The notes under the pieces were generated by a model. The model had not been told where the DNA came from. It did no database searches and saw nothing but the letters and a program-made list of their open reading frames with translations. The position numbers and the translations under genes were made by a program. Below, in pieces: positions 46,485-59,450 of a DNA stretch of 64,000 nt. Origin of the DNA: Trichobilharzia szidati (Eukaryota > Platyhelminthes > Trematoda > Strigeidida > Schistosomatidae); contig OX235272.1 in NCBI GenBank assembly GCA_944472155.2, positions 96,478,020 to 96,542,019 of the forward strand, in the 5' to 3' direction. Each line of letters starts with the position of its first letter. Positions within the stretch are counted from its first letter, which is position 1.

Positions 46485-47289
46485 ACCTTCAATATTTTAA
46501 CTAATCGAAGTTCAACTGTGCGTTATTTTAACACCAATATGATGATATTTTCAAAGTATATGTTACCGGTAATAATTTTCAGTTGCATTCATCAGTTTAA
46601 TTCACTGCAAGCAGTTATGTCTACCAGCCAAGTAATGCAATGTAGCTTATTTTACGTTCTGCTAGTATCTGGTGTTGAATGAACTACATAGGAAAACTTG
46701 CAGGAGTTCGGCCAATAATTAAGCCTACCAGTAATCTCATTGTTCCATTTTATATTTTTTAAAGTTGGAAGGTGCCCTATGAATAATTTTTTATGTTTGA
46801 ATAGACAGACTAATTTTGGAAATTATAACAGAAATGAAGGCAACAGGGACAATGAGAAGAATACGTTGGAGAAGAGACCAAATGGCTTCCAGATACTCTT
46901 CAATTACTCATTACCCAACCGCATATCAAATGAAAAATATACGAAAGTTTTTAAAGGTTTCAGAGGCTAAGAAAACTGCAATTATTCTTTAAAAAGAGGG
47001 GAGTAATGTAGCCTAATAACTAAATCTAGAAGTATCAGACCTTATTGGCTAAACTGACTAAAATTTTCCTTAGATAATGCAAATCACAAATCTTAGATCA
47101 CGTTTGCACTTTAAATTATAAGGTTAAGTTAAGAAACTTCATATTGGAGAATATATATGATTTATAAGAATAGTAGTAAAAATGTTTATCATTCAAGCGC
47201 CCTTTTAAACCGCAGAATATTACCGAATCGTAAGCGTACTAATTTTCTCGAATATATACCTTACTAAAATGGTGTTAGCAGTCTTCTTC

Positions 47290-47464
47290 TTTCATTCCTT
47301 TGCGTTCTGAGTGGAACAAAAGGCTTGAAGCTTTAAGCTATGAAGTTTCAGTTTCTTTTCCAGGCCTACTAACAGCTAGGAGAGGTTTATGAACACGCCC
47401 ATAGGGAACTGAATCGGGAACACATGTGTGCTGGCAAGCATTTTACCCCTGAATCACAGACGAA
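47290..47464 (-). mobile_element. SINE with internal deletion (minus strand)
   Basis: Tail 'gcgttctgagtggaacaaaa' at the left and tRNA-like head at the right ('gaatcgggaacacatgtgtg'). About 50 bp of the body is missing around 47360. Confidence 0.68.
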
Positions 47465-48434
47465 CAAGGTGTTAGTAGTAATATGCATTAAAATGAAGTC
47501 GACAAGGCTGCATGAAATTCATTACTGTTCAGTACGTTGATCTTAATACAGATTTGTTAATATATTGACAAATACTGGTAATTTGCACTATTCACATTTA
47601 GGTAAATTTTCTTGTTGACTTAACCCTTACTTAAGCAGAGCTTGACGCGCTTAGCTTGACGTAATTTTCAATGAAGTTTAAAATGAAGGAGACTAAATTC
47701 CCTGGATTTAAGAAGGAAAATTTTACTTTGAAGTGTAATAAAGTTACCAGAACACCTAAATCTAGATTGACTAGTATCCGTATATTAAAATGTACAGCCA
47801 TCAAATCCCATGTGAGTTGATCCAAGATCATGAATACAGTATCTTCAGTAAGCCAAATTATAAAAAAGTATTATGCACTGCAGTTTGGAGCTTTCTACCG
47901 ATTGACTTTTAATATCTAAGCTATTAATATCTACGAAAACTAAATGCTTTGGATGTTTGAAACCCAGTCTTGAACTAAAACATGAAATGAAAATATACCA
48001 GCTCTCATTTTTATTCTCCAATACCTATGAGTTTATTTATCACAAGAATATTTTTAGCAAAAGTCAGTTAAGCAATAGTCTTGTTTTTGTTTCCCACATA
48101 CAGTAAAGACTTATGAGATGGAAGTTAGATGACCAGTGAGTTTCAGTAATCAGGACGAGTTTAAAGAGCTAAGTATTTAGTATATATGTGCATTTCAATA
48201 CTTCATTAAATATGAGTAACAGTTGTTTTAGTTAAACCATTTACTTAGCTTCTTTTACAAAATCATCACAGTTGTACAAATGGCTTTTCTCCGTATTACT
48301 GTTTATCATGAAGTAATACATTTGCATGACATAATACTTCAAGATTAGAGTGGAAATACATACTTCTACTGTTTCATTGTAAAATTTTAATTCAGAGTTA
48401 TAATAAACATAATCAGGTATATTATGTGACTTAC

Positions 48435-49045
48435 CCGGATCACAAAACAGCATAACGGTATGTTCAGGAGTTTGATTAGCGCTAGGATTCGACTGACCCG
48501 TTAATGACTGACCTACTCCACTATCCATACTACCTTGATGTGAATGCTGATTGCCAGTTTGGGGAGTAGCAGGTAGAACTGTACCAACTAATCGTGTTGT
48601 AGTTGGATTGATATTTGATCCATAGATTATACCAGAATTGGCTGATAAAATGAACTGAGGTTGTTGAACTCTTTGTGGTTTAGGTATTTGTTGTTGGTCG
48701 AGCAAAACTTGAGTGGAGTTATGTGATACACTTGTAGAAGTAGCTGATGTATTAAGTCGTAAGCATTCAAGTCCTTGAACTAGTTGACCAGAGGAAGCGC
48801 TAACGGAACCGGTAGCAGAACCTTGTTGGCCAATATTAGAGTTTGGAATACTCAGACCGGTTAGTGAGGAACTAGAAGATAAAATACCACCCAGACTTCC
48901 AGGAAGTCGAAGTTGAGTTTGACCAAGAGATCCTGTGACTGTTGTCGTCGCTGCAGATACACTCGATGAATTCGCATTTCTGATAAGGCCAGTAGTGGAA
49001 TTACAATCTCGACCACTAGACATGGAAACCGGTTGACTACATGAA
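48435..49045 (-). CDS. Exon 2 of a large Ser/Gln-rich protein gene
   Basis: A 611-nt exon: polypyrimidine tract and TATAG acceptor (49050-49046), GTAAGT donor (48434-48429). It opens with one nt completing a split codon, then encodes about 203 residues rich in Ser, Gly, Gln, Thr and Asn (SVSAATTTVTGSLGQTQLRL, SSSSSLTGLSIPNSNIGQQG and similar), ending TPEHTVMLFCDP plus a lone G. Such low-complexity sequence is common in transcription and RNA-regulatory proteins of flatworms, but no domain is recognised and no function is claimed. The phase fits exon 1 at 61982-62475 and candidate exon 3 at 26573-26625. Confidence 0.78.
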
Positions 49046-50334
49046 CTATAAAACAATCAGAAAGTTAAAAAAACATATTGTACACAAATTTATCGCGAGC
49101 AAATTTAGAAATATTTTTAAATTTAAGTGCTTTTTTAGCTTTTCCAGCTGCATTTCAACAATGTATACTTAAAACGCCCTTCTGAAGATAATAGTGTTCT
49201 AGTTTATGAAATAATTATTGAGTGAGTTGAGAAAAAAGTTAACTCTGTCATATTACAGAGACTGTTTAATAATTATAATAGATAGTATTTTGATAAAAAT
49301 TAATAGGTCAAATGCAGTCTCATCGCAGATGTTTGATATATGTTTTAGCTTCTTCGTAATGCTCCATAAAGTTTATCTTCTACCTTTAGGGTACTCATAT
49401 TTCCACCCAATAACTGCCAGAGTCAGGGAATTCACCAGTAAACTATTCAAGCTATGATATATCAAGCTACAATGCACAGTAGTGCCATTTCATTTAAAGT
49501 AAGGTTCACACTGTACAACCTAACTGATCTATCAGCACTTAAATGCATTCAGTCACTTCGAGTATCACTCAGCATTCATGTTGCCCACGAATAGGTTATT
49601 TATAAGTTAGTGATTTAAGTAACCATGTCAAATCAAAAAATAATTTTACAACAAAATGAGCTACCCCTAGAATTAGTTGTATATTTTCCAGCATAACTGA
49701 AAGTTATACGCATGTGGTTGCTTGTCACATATTGCTGTTATCAGAAAACCCATGCGATTCGTAAACTCCTGTCGTTCACTGTAAACTACTCATGAAGTCC
49801 AAAATCTACATGCAGATTTGATCAATCAGTCTGATAACGAAATCAGTTTATTGAATACTGAACAACAACAGAAACTTAGAAATACATTAGTCGCTATCCT
49901 CAGACTGAGTAATTCAATGTTTATATCTTATTCTGACTTCGGGTGACCTAAACGCCTTTTATTTAGGGATAAACACAGCACGTACACTGTAGAAAATTCC
50001 AAAAGCAAGGTAAAATATTGCTTTGAAGTACATTAAATATGTTTCTTCGTTATACAAGCGTCATTTTTTTTACTTGAAATAAGATTTTAATTAAACAAAT
50101 CGTTAATTTAACTGATGGTACACTTATATGACAGACTGACAGACTGAGTTTCAACATAAACCTTTGTACAAAAGTGTACCCGTTTAGTCTTCCACATTCT
50201 ATGTAACACACGAAGGTAGACAAAAGAGACAAAAAGGATTAAAAAGAATTATAATAGGCCGGTGTGTAAGGGAGAGAGAATAGTAACACAGAAAAATATG
50301 ACAGTTTAGTGGATACGGGAGATCATAAAGAGTG

Positions 50335-50590
50335 AATGCATCTGCACTACTGATTCTTAGCATCCTGAAGACCTCAACCAGGCAGCCTACGTGACTAGAT
50401 GAAACCAAAAGTTAAAGACTTGATGGACTGATATCAGGTTTTGGTTTGACCAACCCTAAATTTTCCAGTCCAATTGTATGTAGGCTAACACTACTCGTCA
50501 AGGAAGGCGATGGCTTGGCATGCTCAACACGTACCCTAGCCATCCTAAATGATGTAACTTAACAGCTTTCTTAGGTAACACTATACGCCT
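50335..50590. repeat. Dispersed repeat family, copy 2
   Basis: Loose partner of 27570-27840 (see there). No coding potential. Confidence 0.5.
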
Positions 50591-52019
50591 AGTCTAAATA
50601 TTACTCACCAAGTATATATATATACATATGCTCAACAAAGACTTTATTTCATAATATGAACGTAACTTATAAAGTCACTAGACCCGACTGTTAATGTATT
50701 TAACACAGGAAAAAGTATGTTTGATAGCGAATAAGGTCAAATAAAAATCTGAAGACAGAAAAAAATACACAACGCATAGACAGTAAACAATATAAGATCA
50801 GTACATTGTACCACTTTTTGTTGTTATCATTGTTGAAGTGTACTGCTACTCATTTTTTTCATGACAAAGACACTAGTAGAAAAATAGCAATGTATGACTG
50901 AATACATCAACTATTGATCAGTTAGTTTTGATAATTTTGGGTATTTTAGAAAATAAGAAAACACACGAAAGGAGAAAATCATCCATCAATAGTGCTGCAT
51001 ACATATTATCTACACTGTAAAAGTACAGTTATAAGCAGTAATGATTTGATGTATGCACGTGAAGGATTCAATTTATTGCACCAAGAGTCAGATATATTTT
51101 AAAAGAAAAACAAAAATAACTTAGATATTTATTATAATGAATTAATTTAGCTCACAGTCATAGCAAGCAATGATATGAAAGTTGAAGAATGGATGATAAC
51201 TTCTGCATCACAGCTGAAAAATTATTAAAGTTAGATTTTTGCTTGTACTTTTATGTTTTAAACCTGTAAAAATTCCTTATTCAGCAAAATGTGTCAATGA
51301 AGACGATGAATATTGAATTGGGAATGACATCATGAATTACTTAAGAGATCGAATAAACAGTTTCACAGTTAGCAGACAGATGTCTCGGCAATTAAGTGGT
51401 AAGATCGAGATCGAGATCTATCAGAACTCAATCTGACGTTATTCAATAAGGGTGTTGATCGACTATTATATATGATAAGTAGTCGGTATTTCGTTGTCCT
51501 ACAAGTTTTTCAGCTAAGTCTTCTTGCTCAGACTAAAATCACGCTTGGGTAGAAATGTAAAAGAACTAACCAATCAGCGAAACTGTTTGAAATCTACTTA
51601 CTCTATACACTGTAGTTAAAAAAGCTTTATATTTTTAAAAAGATATTTGAAATTACTAATAAATGCGTTTATAAATTTAACAGACTGTTTTCCTTTCTGA
51701 ACTCCTTCTTTCATATATGTTGAATTTCATCATAATTTTGCCAATACATACAATCTCAGTCGAATTTAGCGACTTAGGGAATAACCTATCCCCTCGATCT
51801 AGGGTGTGTGATGACTATAACAAAATACAGAGCCCTGTGAACGTAAATGTAATTCGTAATTGGTGCATTTGGAGATGGGGTTTCACCATAGCTTCCTTTT
51901 GAGACAGAAATTATTCTTTTCAAAGTATGTGATCTGCATAATGCCTTGAATAGCAACCAAGAAAGCAAACAAAATTACATAAAACTACATACTACTGATT
52001 GATTAAGATGAGTAGTTAT

Positions 52020-53120
52020 ATGTCACTCGCGTCGGGTGGTAGTGCTTACTATCCATTTGGAAGTTATGCAGACGCCTGAGGGCCGTTATGCTCGTTTGGT
52101 GCCGAATCCATCACCGTACACCCGGTTTAACCGGGTTTGGATCACTTCAGTTTCGCATTAATTGTTGGAGTGAATGGCATACAACTACTCATCTCAGTCA
52201 GTAAGCAGTATATAGTTTTGTGCAGTTTTGCATGTCTTCAGAATATCATGGAAAGAAAATTTAGAATTTTCCTCATGAGATTTGCGCTTTTCATTTGTAA
52301 GGTGATGCCTCAGGACTAGTCTGCACCAAATCCTCATTTAAGGACAGGGAGTAGAGTGGCTGAGTGCTGACCACTTCACCCGTATGTGAAGTTGCATCAG
52401 TGGACTGATTACTGACGGCATTTCAGCACGGACACATTTGGGGCGTGTGATATAAGCTAACTTGCTTCATCTTCGGCACAAGCATGACATCTGGGCTCCC
52501 ATCAGTGTTCGTGTGTAATGTGCTCCAGTTTGTCTCATTCTTCATTACTGGCGTGAGTGGTGACCGTTGAGAATAAAAGATGAGGTCAGTTGTCTTTGAC
52601 TATAGGTGCTTGCACTCTGTCTATTCTTAATGGTTTGATGGCGTGAGTGACAATGAGATTGGCAGTAGTTTAAGGTAAGGAGTAAACATTAGTCAATGAG
52701 GTTATGAGGCTGTATCGAATAAAATTGCTGGTACGCGTGATGCGCATACCAAGCCAATGCCTTTCTCACCAACAAACTGTTGATTGACATGAATTTAAGC
52801 TAAAAAAAAGAGTTACAGGTGGTCAGATCAGGATATGGCACATATACTTAGAGCGCTTGACTATTGTTCTGAGACATGTAAGTATGTGCGGGGTATATGG
52901 CTGGGAGTCTTAAGGATGCTGATAATTAGTCATCAAAACCCACAGCCAAATGCCTCAAAATCAATCACAGCAATGTGGGTGAGTCTGGTCTTTTTCATCC
53001 ACGAAATTTTGAACACAACTATTTTTCACACTATGACCATCACTCTTATTCATTATATTCCTGTCCACTCTCTCAAAGTGTAGCTGCTTACTGTCCGTGT
53101 CAAACCTTTGGTCAACTGTG
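52020..53120. other. Less AT-rich block, unidentified
   Basis: Noticeably less AT-rich than its flanks, immediately upstream of the RTE fragment. No long frame and no recognised domain. It includes a pol III-like 'ggtttaaccgggtttgga' style segment near 52125-52140. It may be another old transposable element. Confidence 0.35.
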
Positions 53121-53129
53121 AAACAAAAG

Positions 53130-54600
53130 ATTCTCCAGTGCACCGACGAGCAACAAAAACAGGATTTGAATGCAAACTACAAGACACTGAACAAAAGAGT
53201 AAAGAAGAGTGCCAGGGAAGACAAAAGAAAATATTATGAAGCCATGGCAAGTGAAGCGGAACAAGCTGCAGGCAAAGGAGACCGCGCAACACTCTACCAA
53301 ACAACTAGGTACCTTTCGGGCAAAAGTTCGTCACAAATTAAGCCAGTGAAGGATGCCGATGGAAAGTCAATCACCAAAGAAGTGGAGCAAAGGAAACACT
53401 GGGCTGAACACTTCAAAAGACTTCTAAATCGACCACCACTTACAACGCGCACAACAATACCAACAACGGAGACAGAATTACCAGTGAACATCAACCCCCC
53501 GACGAGAACAGAAGTCCTGAAGGCAATCAAGATGCTAAAAGCTGGAAAAGCAGCAGGACCAGATGGAATCCCAGCAGAGGCATTGAAAATGGACCCAGAG
53601 ACAACAGCGGACTTGATGACGCCACTACTGGAGAAGGTGTGGAAAGAAGGCAAAGTACTCGAGGATTGGAAGAAAGGATACTTATTCAAACTACCAAAGA
53701 AAGGAGACTTAAGTCAATGCAAGAACTGGCGCGGAATTATGCTCCTGTCCATCCCAAGCAAAATACTAAGCCGCATCATCCTGGAGAGAATCAAACATGC
53801 CCTGGATGAAAAACTTCGACCGGAACAAGCTGGATTCAGGAGAAACAAGTCATGTGTTGATCAAATCACCACACTACGGATCATCATTGAACAAAGCTTG
53901 GAATGGCAGTCACCTCTCTATCTCAACTTCATCGACTTTGAAAAGGCCTTCGACAGCGTCGATCGAGAGGTGATTCGGAAACTACTTCGCTACTACGGGG
54001 TGCCACCGACAATTATACATCTCATCCAACAGCTGTACGACAATACTGCATGCCAAGTAATCCACAACGGGAAACTTACGGAACCCTTCGAAGTGAGGAC
54101 AGGAGTAACACAAGGCTGACTGCTTACTACCGCCAATGATTTTCCTGATTGCAGTAGATTGGATAATGCAACAAACAGTGGGGAATGAGGAAACAGGCAT
54201 AAAATGGACTCACACAAAAAACTTGGAGGATCTGGACTTCGCCGATGATATATGTCTGATTTCCCACAAACTGAAAGATATGCAAGTGAAAAGCAACAAG
54301 TTAGCAGAAGAAGCAGCAAAGATGGGACTTCAGTTGAACATAGAGAAGACAGAGGTGATGAAGATTCCTGGGCAACACCACCAACAGCAACAACAACAGA
54401 CAACGATCAGCATAAATGGGAGGAACCTGAAGGAAACAACCTCTTTTACCTACCTACCCACTTGGAAGCATCGTTTCAACTACAGGCTGAACTGACGAGG
54501 ATATCAAAGCAAGAATCGGGAAAGCAAGACAAGCTTTCACTACTCTCAAGTCTGTGTGGAGGTCAACAGCACTCAGCATGAAAACGAAGATAAGATCCGG
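53130..54600 (+). pseudogene. RTE reverse transcriptase, broken frame
   Basis: The first frame (to 54119) reads through DEQQKQDLNANYKTLNKRVK, AGKAAGPDGIPAEAL, NWRGI, FRRNKSCVDQI, the motif-A segment FIDFEKAFDSVD (with catalytic Asp) and GVTQG, then meets TGA at 54117-54119, where a Cys codon is usual. After a frame change the second frame (54136-54495) has the catalytic FADD box (LDFADDICLI) and LQLNIEKTEVM. A short insertion near 54450 breaks the frame again. RT of this class copies element RNA at nicked DNA; this copy is dead. Confidence 0.88.
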
Positions 54601-55075
54601 ATTTTCAACTCCAATGTGAAGTCAGTGCTACTCACTATACGGATCAGAGACTTGGCCAGCGCGTCATAAAGAGCACCTCAAACAAACTACAAACCTTCAT
54701 TAACAGTTGTCTTCGCTCAATACTCAAGATTAGATGGCCAGAAAAGATCAGCAACAGGGATCTCTGGCAATGAGCGAACCAACCAGGAACCGATTGTGAA
54801 ACAAATAGGCAGGAAGAAATGGAGATGGATTGGCCATACTCTTAGGAAACCATCAAGTGACATCACTAGACAAGCCATTGCTCGAGTGGAACCCGAAAGG
54901 GAATCGGCGAGTTGGTCGTCAGTGCAAGGGTGACTTGGAGGAGGTCATGTGAAGAGGAGATGAAAACGTGTGGGCAGACATGGAGCTAGGTGAAGACTCT
55001 AGCAGAGAACCGAACGCAATGGAGACGCATGGCTGAAGCCCTATGTTCCTGTAGGAACTAAAGGAAACAATAATA
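53130..55075 (+). mobile_element. RTE-clade LINE, 5'-truncated
   Basis: Best preserved RTE copy in the window: reverse transcriptase region, 3' UTR, tail 'gctgaagccctatgttcc' (55032-55049) and 'ggaactaaaggaaac', followed by a (TA)n run at 55072-55089. The apurinic endonuclease domain expected upstream of the RT is missing, as is usual for 5'-truncated insertions. Related to schistosome SR2/Perere-3-type RTE elements (inference). Confidence 0.88.
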
Positions 55076-55089
55076 TATATATATATATA
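55072..55089. repeat. (TA)n at the 3' end of the RTE copy
   Basis: Simple TA run directly after the LINE tail. RTE elements commonly end in short tandem repeats, so it may be part of the insertion. Confidence 0.6.
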
Positions 55090-55559
55090 AAATAAATTAA
55101 GGAAATAATAGACCACTAAGAAACTCTGCATAGATTCAGTACGATCAATCACCTAAAGTCCAACAGTGGCAGAAGGCATAAAATGCTGTGTATTTATATG
55201 CTTTTAGGAAGGAAGATGAGCATTTTACTCACCATATTTTACAAAGAATTTGAAGTCATATCATAGGTAACAACAAGCCTCAATTATAATAGCCTTTTCG
55301 ATAGGTATATGACCATTTATTTGGCTATTTCAATTTTAAACACTTTCCAGATGTGATGCAAATCCCTGACCAGACTCTCATAAACATCATCATGCAGAAC
55401 TCACTTCTTCGACAATTCAAGTATAAATGTGAATGCTGAATAAAAAAGTATACAAATTTTAAAATGAGCTATGCAGAAAGAATGCAGTACCTCTCGAGAT
55501 TATAGATATTCCTTGCGCACTACTACTAACAAGCATGAAACTTAAATAAAACGCAGACT

Positions 55560-55865
55560 CCAACAGATTGATTTTTGAGACGGAAAATATTCACATCAAA
55601 GTATGTGATCTGCATGATACCTCAGAAGAGACATGGGTTCCCTCAAGGTTGTAGATACGCGTTACTGGTGAGTGCCAACTAACACGAAACCTAGGTGGAA
55701 GGCTTCCTGTGGGCGATTGCCTCCCACTATCTAATATCACCAAATCAATGTGCAATGTGATGGCGAGCTACCTAGAATGGTGGCCATATTGCAAACATGA
55801 CTGATAGAATTCAGTCTGCACCAAAGAAGGGACTAGACGCGTCACACTAGTTACTAGTGTCCCAT
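55560..55865 (+). repeat. Dispersed repeat family B, copy 2
   Basis: Matches 37880-38405 through 'gggttccctcaaggttgtag', 'agatacgcgtta', 'acgaaacctaggt', 'gatagaattcag', 'gggactaga'. Its start ('aaagtatgtgatctgcat') also matches 51918-51941. Confidence 0.6.
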
Positions 55866-56509
55866 CAAATATATTTAACACTGTCCAATTTATTAAGTTA
55901 TTAATATTAAAAGTCTTATATATGCTGTTAATGTAGGTTGTACAGAAATTAATAAAGTCTATGTTTAAGTCTCCGAAAAATGTTTGAAATTTATGGTCAC
56001 CAAAAACGTACGAAGATTTGAACAGGAAATTTCCCATTTCCCTCACTGGTATTATTTTACTTTGTTAGGGTTACTGGAAATATTAAACAGTATCATTATT
56101 ACTACCATCATCTCTTTCTAGATAATAAGTAGTATTTTATAATTCATAACTCTACTCTAATTATCAAATAATAAATGAAATCAGTTGTAGCATCCATCGT
56201 TTGAATATATTCATGAAATATTTTCTATTGGACAGATATCTAAAACAGTTGCGAGCTAATTGATGAGAAATACAAATTAACCTAGGTTTTGTAGTTCCTA
56301 GTGATCAGTCGGATATATTGATAAAGGATCTGCACTTTTTGATTCGAAAGTCTTAGGCTTTATATCACTAATGTCTTTTAGCAGCAATGCATTTTTTTCT
56401 CCTTCTTATTCAGATTCACTAGTCGAAAACAAGTTTAGGTATGAAACGAAGTTCCAAAAGACTTGCAGTTTTACACTTTAAACATAATTTATAATCATAT
56501 AGTGAACCG

Positions 56510-57025
56510 GATCATTTGACAGGATCCGGGGATCAAAAAGACAGGTATACATTGTGCCAACGAGAAGAATGTAGAAAATCTGGACTTCACAAACAATCTA
56601 TAATGTCACACAAAGCCAAAAGATCTATACAAGGAAACCAGAAAGTTGGCTGAAATGGCAGAGAAACCAGGACTCAAGGTGAACACGGATGACCGGCAAA
56701 AAAGATTAGCATCAAGGAACTCAGGCAATTAAGCAGTCAAAAATGTAGCGATGAACAAATATGCCGAAGAAAATGGAGATTGACATACGCTGATGCAACC
56801 ACTGAGTGACATCACACTTCAGGTCCTCGAGGAGAACCCGAATAGGAAGTGATAAGCTAGGCGTGGGCCCTTGGGTGACATAGGGGAGGTCTTTTGAGGA
56901 GGAGATGGAAGCCCATGAGTAGTTTTGCAGCCAGCTGAAGATAAATTCAGAAAACTGGATGATATGGAGATATACTGCTGAAGCCCTACCTTCCAGTAAG
57001 AACCTAAGGGTATAATAAATAAATA
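56510..57025 (+). mobile_element. RTE LINE 3' end, degenerate
   Basis: Matches 54230-55065 with internal deletions: relic of the FADD-to-LNIEKTE stretch (56580-56710), then 3' UTR words 'gaccatttgagtg'-like, 'gaggaggagatgg', and the tail 'gctgaagccctaccttcc' (56979-56996). Ends in a TAAATAAATA run. Confidence 0.75.
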
Positions 57026-57639
57026 AGTAGTAATATTGTGCATACTCAAATCTGATAAATATATGTAGTAAAACATTAGCGTAGTATTTTTGACTGGGTT
57101 GATGTTGCATGAAAAAAAAGAAATGCAATTGTTGTGAATGATTTTGCAAAAGTGAAATAAGTGCGAAAACTGACAACACTGTAAAAAATCAGAAAATGTT
57201 TCACTTCAGCATATCACATCTGAAGCACTGCATAAAGTGTGATATTGAAGTAAGATATGTTTTAGATAAAAACACAAAGAACAGGCGATATTATTTTTCA
57301 ATGTAGTTTCCACAACAATCTTCGTATTTGCATACAGTGTTACTATAAAGCCTGTCGTAAATCATCTCAGTAGTTCAACTGTATAAACACTAGTATGAAA
57401 CTGAACCCTAAAAAAATTTAAGTTAAAATCTAATGGGAAAACAAGGTTTACACCTTTTTTGTTTTAGTTAAAAAGCCAAAGTTTTCATGAGAATAAGCAT
57501 AAAAGACGGATGAATTCTGCTGCATTTTATTTTTTGAAAAGACCTTATGCATTGACACGCGTTTATTTTAGACATATCATTGAAATTAATGATCTTAACT
57601 TACACAGATATTTTATAAGTCATTTATTGAAATCAATAC

Positions 57640-57800
57640 CCACTTGATGACACTGGCATTTGAAACGATTGGTGATGGGTTCTAGTTTCAGTGAAAACTC
57701 CATCACTCACTGGGGAATGTAGGCACACCCAGCTGACAAGTCCCAAATAGAACCAAATTCACCTTCTAGATTCCACTGATAGTCACCATCCACCAGATAA
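57640..57800 (+). mobile_element. Sm-alpha-like SINE with hammerhead relic
   Basis: Head relic, then 'catcactcactggggaatg', ribozyme region 57727-57783: CCAG, CTGACAA, GTCCCAAATAGAAC, CAAA, 'tctagattccac'. Stem I and stem II are still visible, but core residues (CTGATGA to CTGACAA, GAAA to CAAA) are mutated. Confidence 0.7.
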
Positions 57801-57954
57801 CATCAGTGTTAATCCTCATACAGAGTTGAAACGTCCGAACAAGTAGGAGAAATGACAGCAGAAGCCTAGCACTTCGGTTGAATCAATCAATGAGAAGAAC
57901 AAAACTTTACTTAAACAAAGTAATAACTTTTCCCCGTTGCACAAGAAGTGGCTT

Positions 57955-58125
57955 TCACGGCCCAAGGGGTCTAGTGGTTAACGCCTTGGATTGTTAAGCA
58001 AGGGGTACTGGGCTCAGTTCACCGTGGAAACGATATCGATCACTGGGAATGCAGATACATCCAGCCATAAATAGGACTAAATATGCATCTTGTATTCCAC
58101 TGCTAACCACCATCACTCAAATAAT
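57955..58125 (+). mobile_element. Sm-alpha-like SINE with clear tRNA-like head
   Basis: Head with box A-like 'ggggtctagtggttaacg' and box B relic 'gggctcagttca', then 'cactgggaatgcagatacat', then a deleted ribozyme region (58060-58100: CCAG followed by 'aaataggactaaat' and 'tgtattccactgctaacc'). Shows the head-plus-hammerhead architecture, although the ribozyme is dead. Confidence 0.72.
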
Positions 58126-59254
58126 ACTTTATTTGTCAGTGGTTTCACTTATGAAGTGATTTTATGTGACAAACGAAGTCACCTATGCCTAATTTAAACC
58201 ACTAATGCCGGACTCAAAGTTAAATCACAACAACTAGTCTTTTTAAACATTGATAATCTTCATAAACTGAGTAAATTAATTTCTTTCATGGTCAAACACT
58301 TTGTTGTCAATAATTTACATTTATAATATTCCATCTTAACTTTCTATAATATTGGAAAAAAAATAAATTTTATGCCACTCTGTCTTCAGGAGAGATAACA
58401 GAGAAAATTACAGAGGACATTAAGGTAGAAATAAAAAAGTCGGAGAAGTAGAAAACTAAAATAAGGAAATGGATTGCATGAAAATTACCTACTCTGTGAC
58501 ACCACAACTTAATAATATTCATTACTATGTTTAAGGCTTTTTTATTATCAAAGTGAATTTCCACTTGATTTTGAGTTGACTCAGTGAACAATCAGATATT
58601 ATCATCAGTGTCACATAGTGAGTTGCAAATCTTTACAAAAGGAAGCTGAAATTTGGAAAATTAACACTCTTGAAAGGTAACACGGGTGAAGATGTCAAAG
58701 CCAACCAAGATCAAGAAAGCAAAACATACAGGTGTTCATTAGTCTGAAATGTGTGAGGAGATCTACAGTCCCCACTCAGCACTACGAACAACATCAAAAT
58801 TCCGTTTAAGAATAATGTGTAGTCAATGGTTTTGTATGACTAGGCAAAAAATACTTCAAAAGCATTTCCAACAGACTACTGCAGACATCTGTCCAAATCT
58901 GACTTCACTCGATACTGAGAATCATATGAGTGAAAAGGAATATATTTCTTCGCTCATTTTGTTTTTTTCTAAATGCGTAAATGGGAATTTGGCTAAAAAC
59001 CGATTGCCCAACGAATATGCAGAAGGAAATATTATATTAATGAATAACTGGGATGAGTAGTTGCATACTACTGATACCAGTAGTGCAGACCAAATAGTGT
59101 GATCTGAATAACTTGTTTTCAGAAGGAAACTACAATGGAATTTCACCATTTAAACTGTGTAGATTGCAAATCGCCAACCCATTTCCAATTTGTGAATTTG
59201 AAATAGAGATGGTTCGGGTATACGCTGAGGAAAGTATTGATTGTCATCAAAAGC

Positions 59255-59450
59255 CGGATCCCCGAGTGAAACCCGAATGTGCAGCAACAAGTTGGGCATC
59301 CAAGTGTAACATGAAGATCGTGTACATAGTGAATGAAAACTTGTGAGTAGTCATGGAACTAGCTGAAAATAACATCAGAAGATAGAGTACAGTTGGGATG
59401 TGCTGTTGATGCTCTATATTCAACTAGGAACTCAAGGAACTAATAATTAT
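59255..59450 (+). mobile_element. RTE LINE 3' UTR fragment
   Basis: Aligns with 54870-55065 ('cgagtgaaacccga', 'agcaacaagttgg', 'catggaactagctgaa', tail 'gatgctctatattcaact'). Strongly diverged. A (TA)n run follows at 59465-59488. Confidence 0.6.

Larger units (their letters stand above)
26626..48434 (-). other. Proposed 21.8-kb intron of the large gene
   Basis: Between exon 2 and candidate exon 3. It contains SINEs (28833-29061, 31213-31434, 35558-35792, 44438-44640, 46272-46484, 47290-47464), inverted-arm repeats (32692-32872, 33102-33280, 33390-33665, 43782-44095), Sm-alpha relics (32296-32475, 39362-39480), an RTE tail (40700-40845), dispersed repeats (27570-28000, 37880-38405, 44700-44910) and simple sequence (28409-28465, 29642-29660, 37253-37340). 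I see nothing recognisable in 29100-31200, 33670-35550, 36500-37250, 40860-43780 and 45120-46260. Confidence 0.45.

Noticed and set aside
53294..53689. 131-codon frame antisense to the RTE reverse transcriptase
   Set aside because: Shadow of the RT coding strand.
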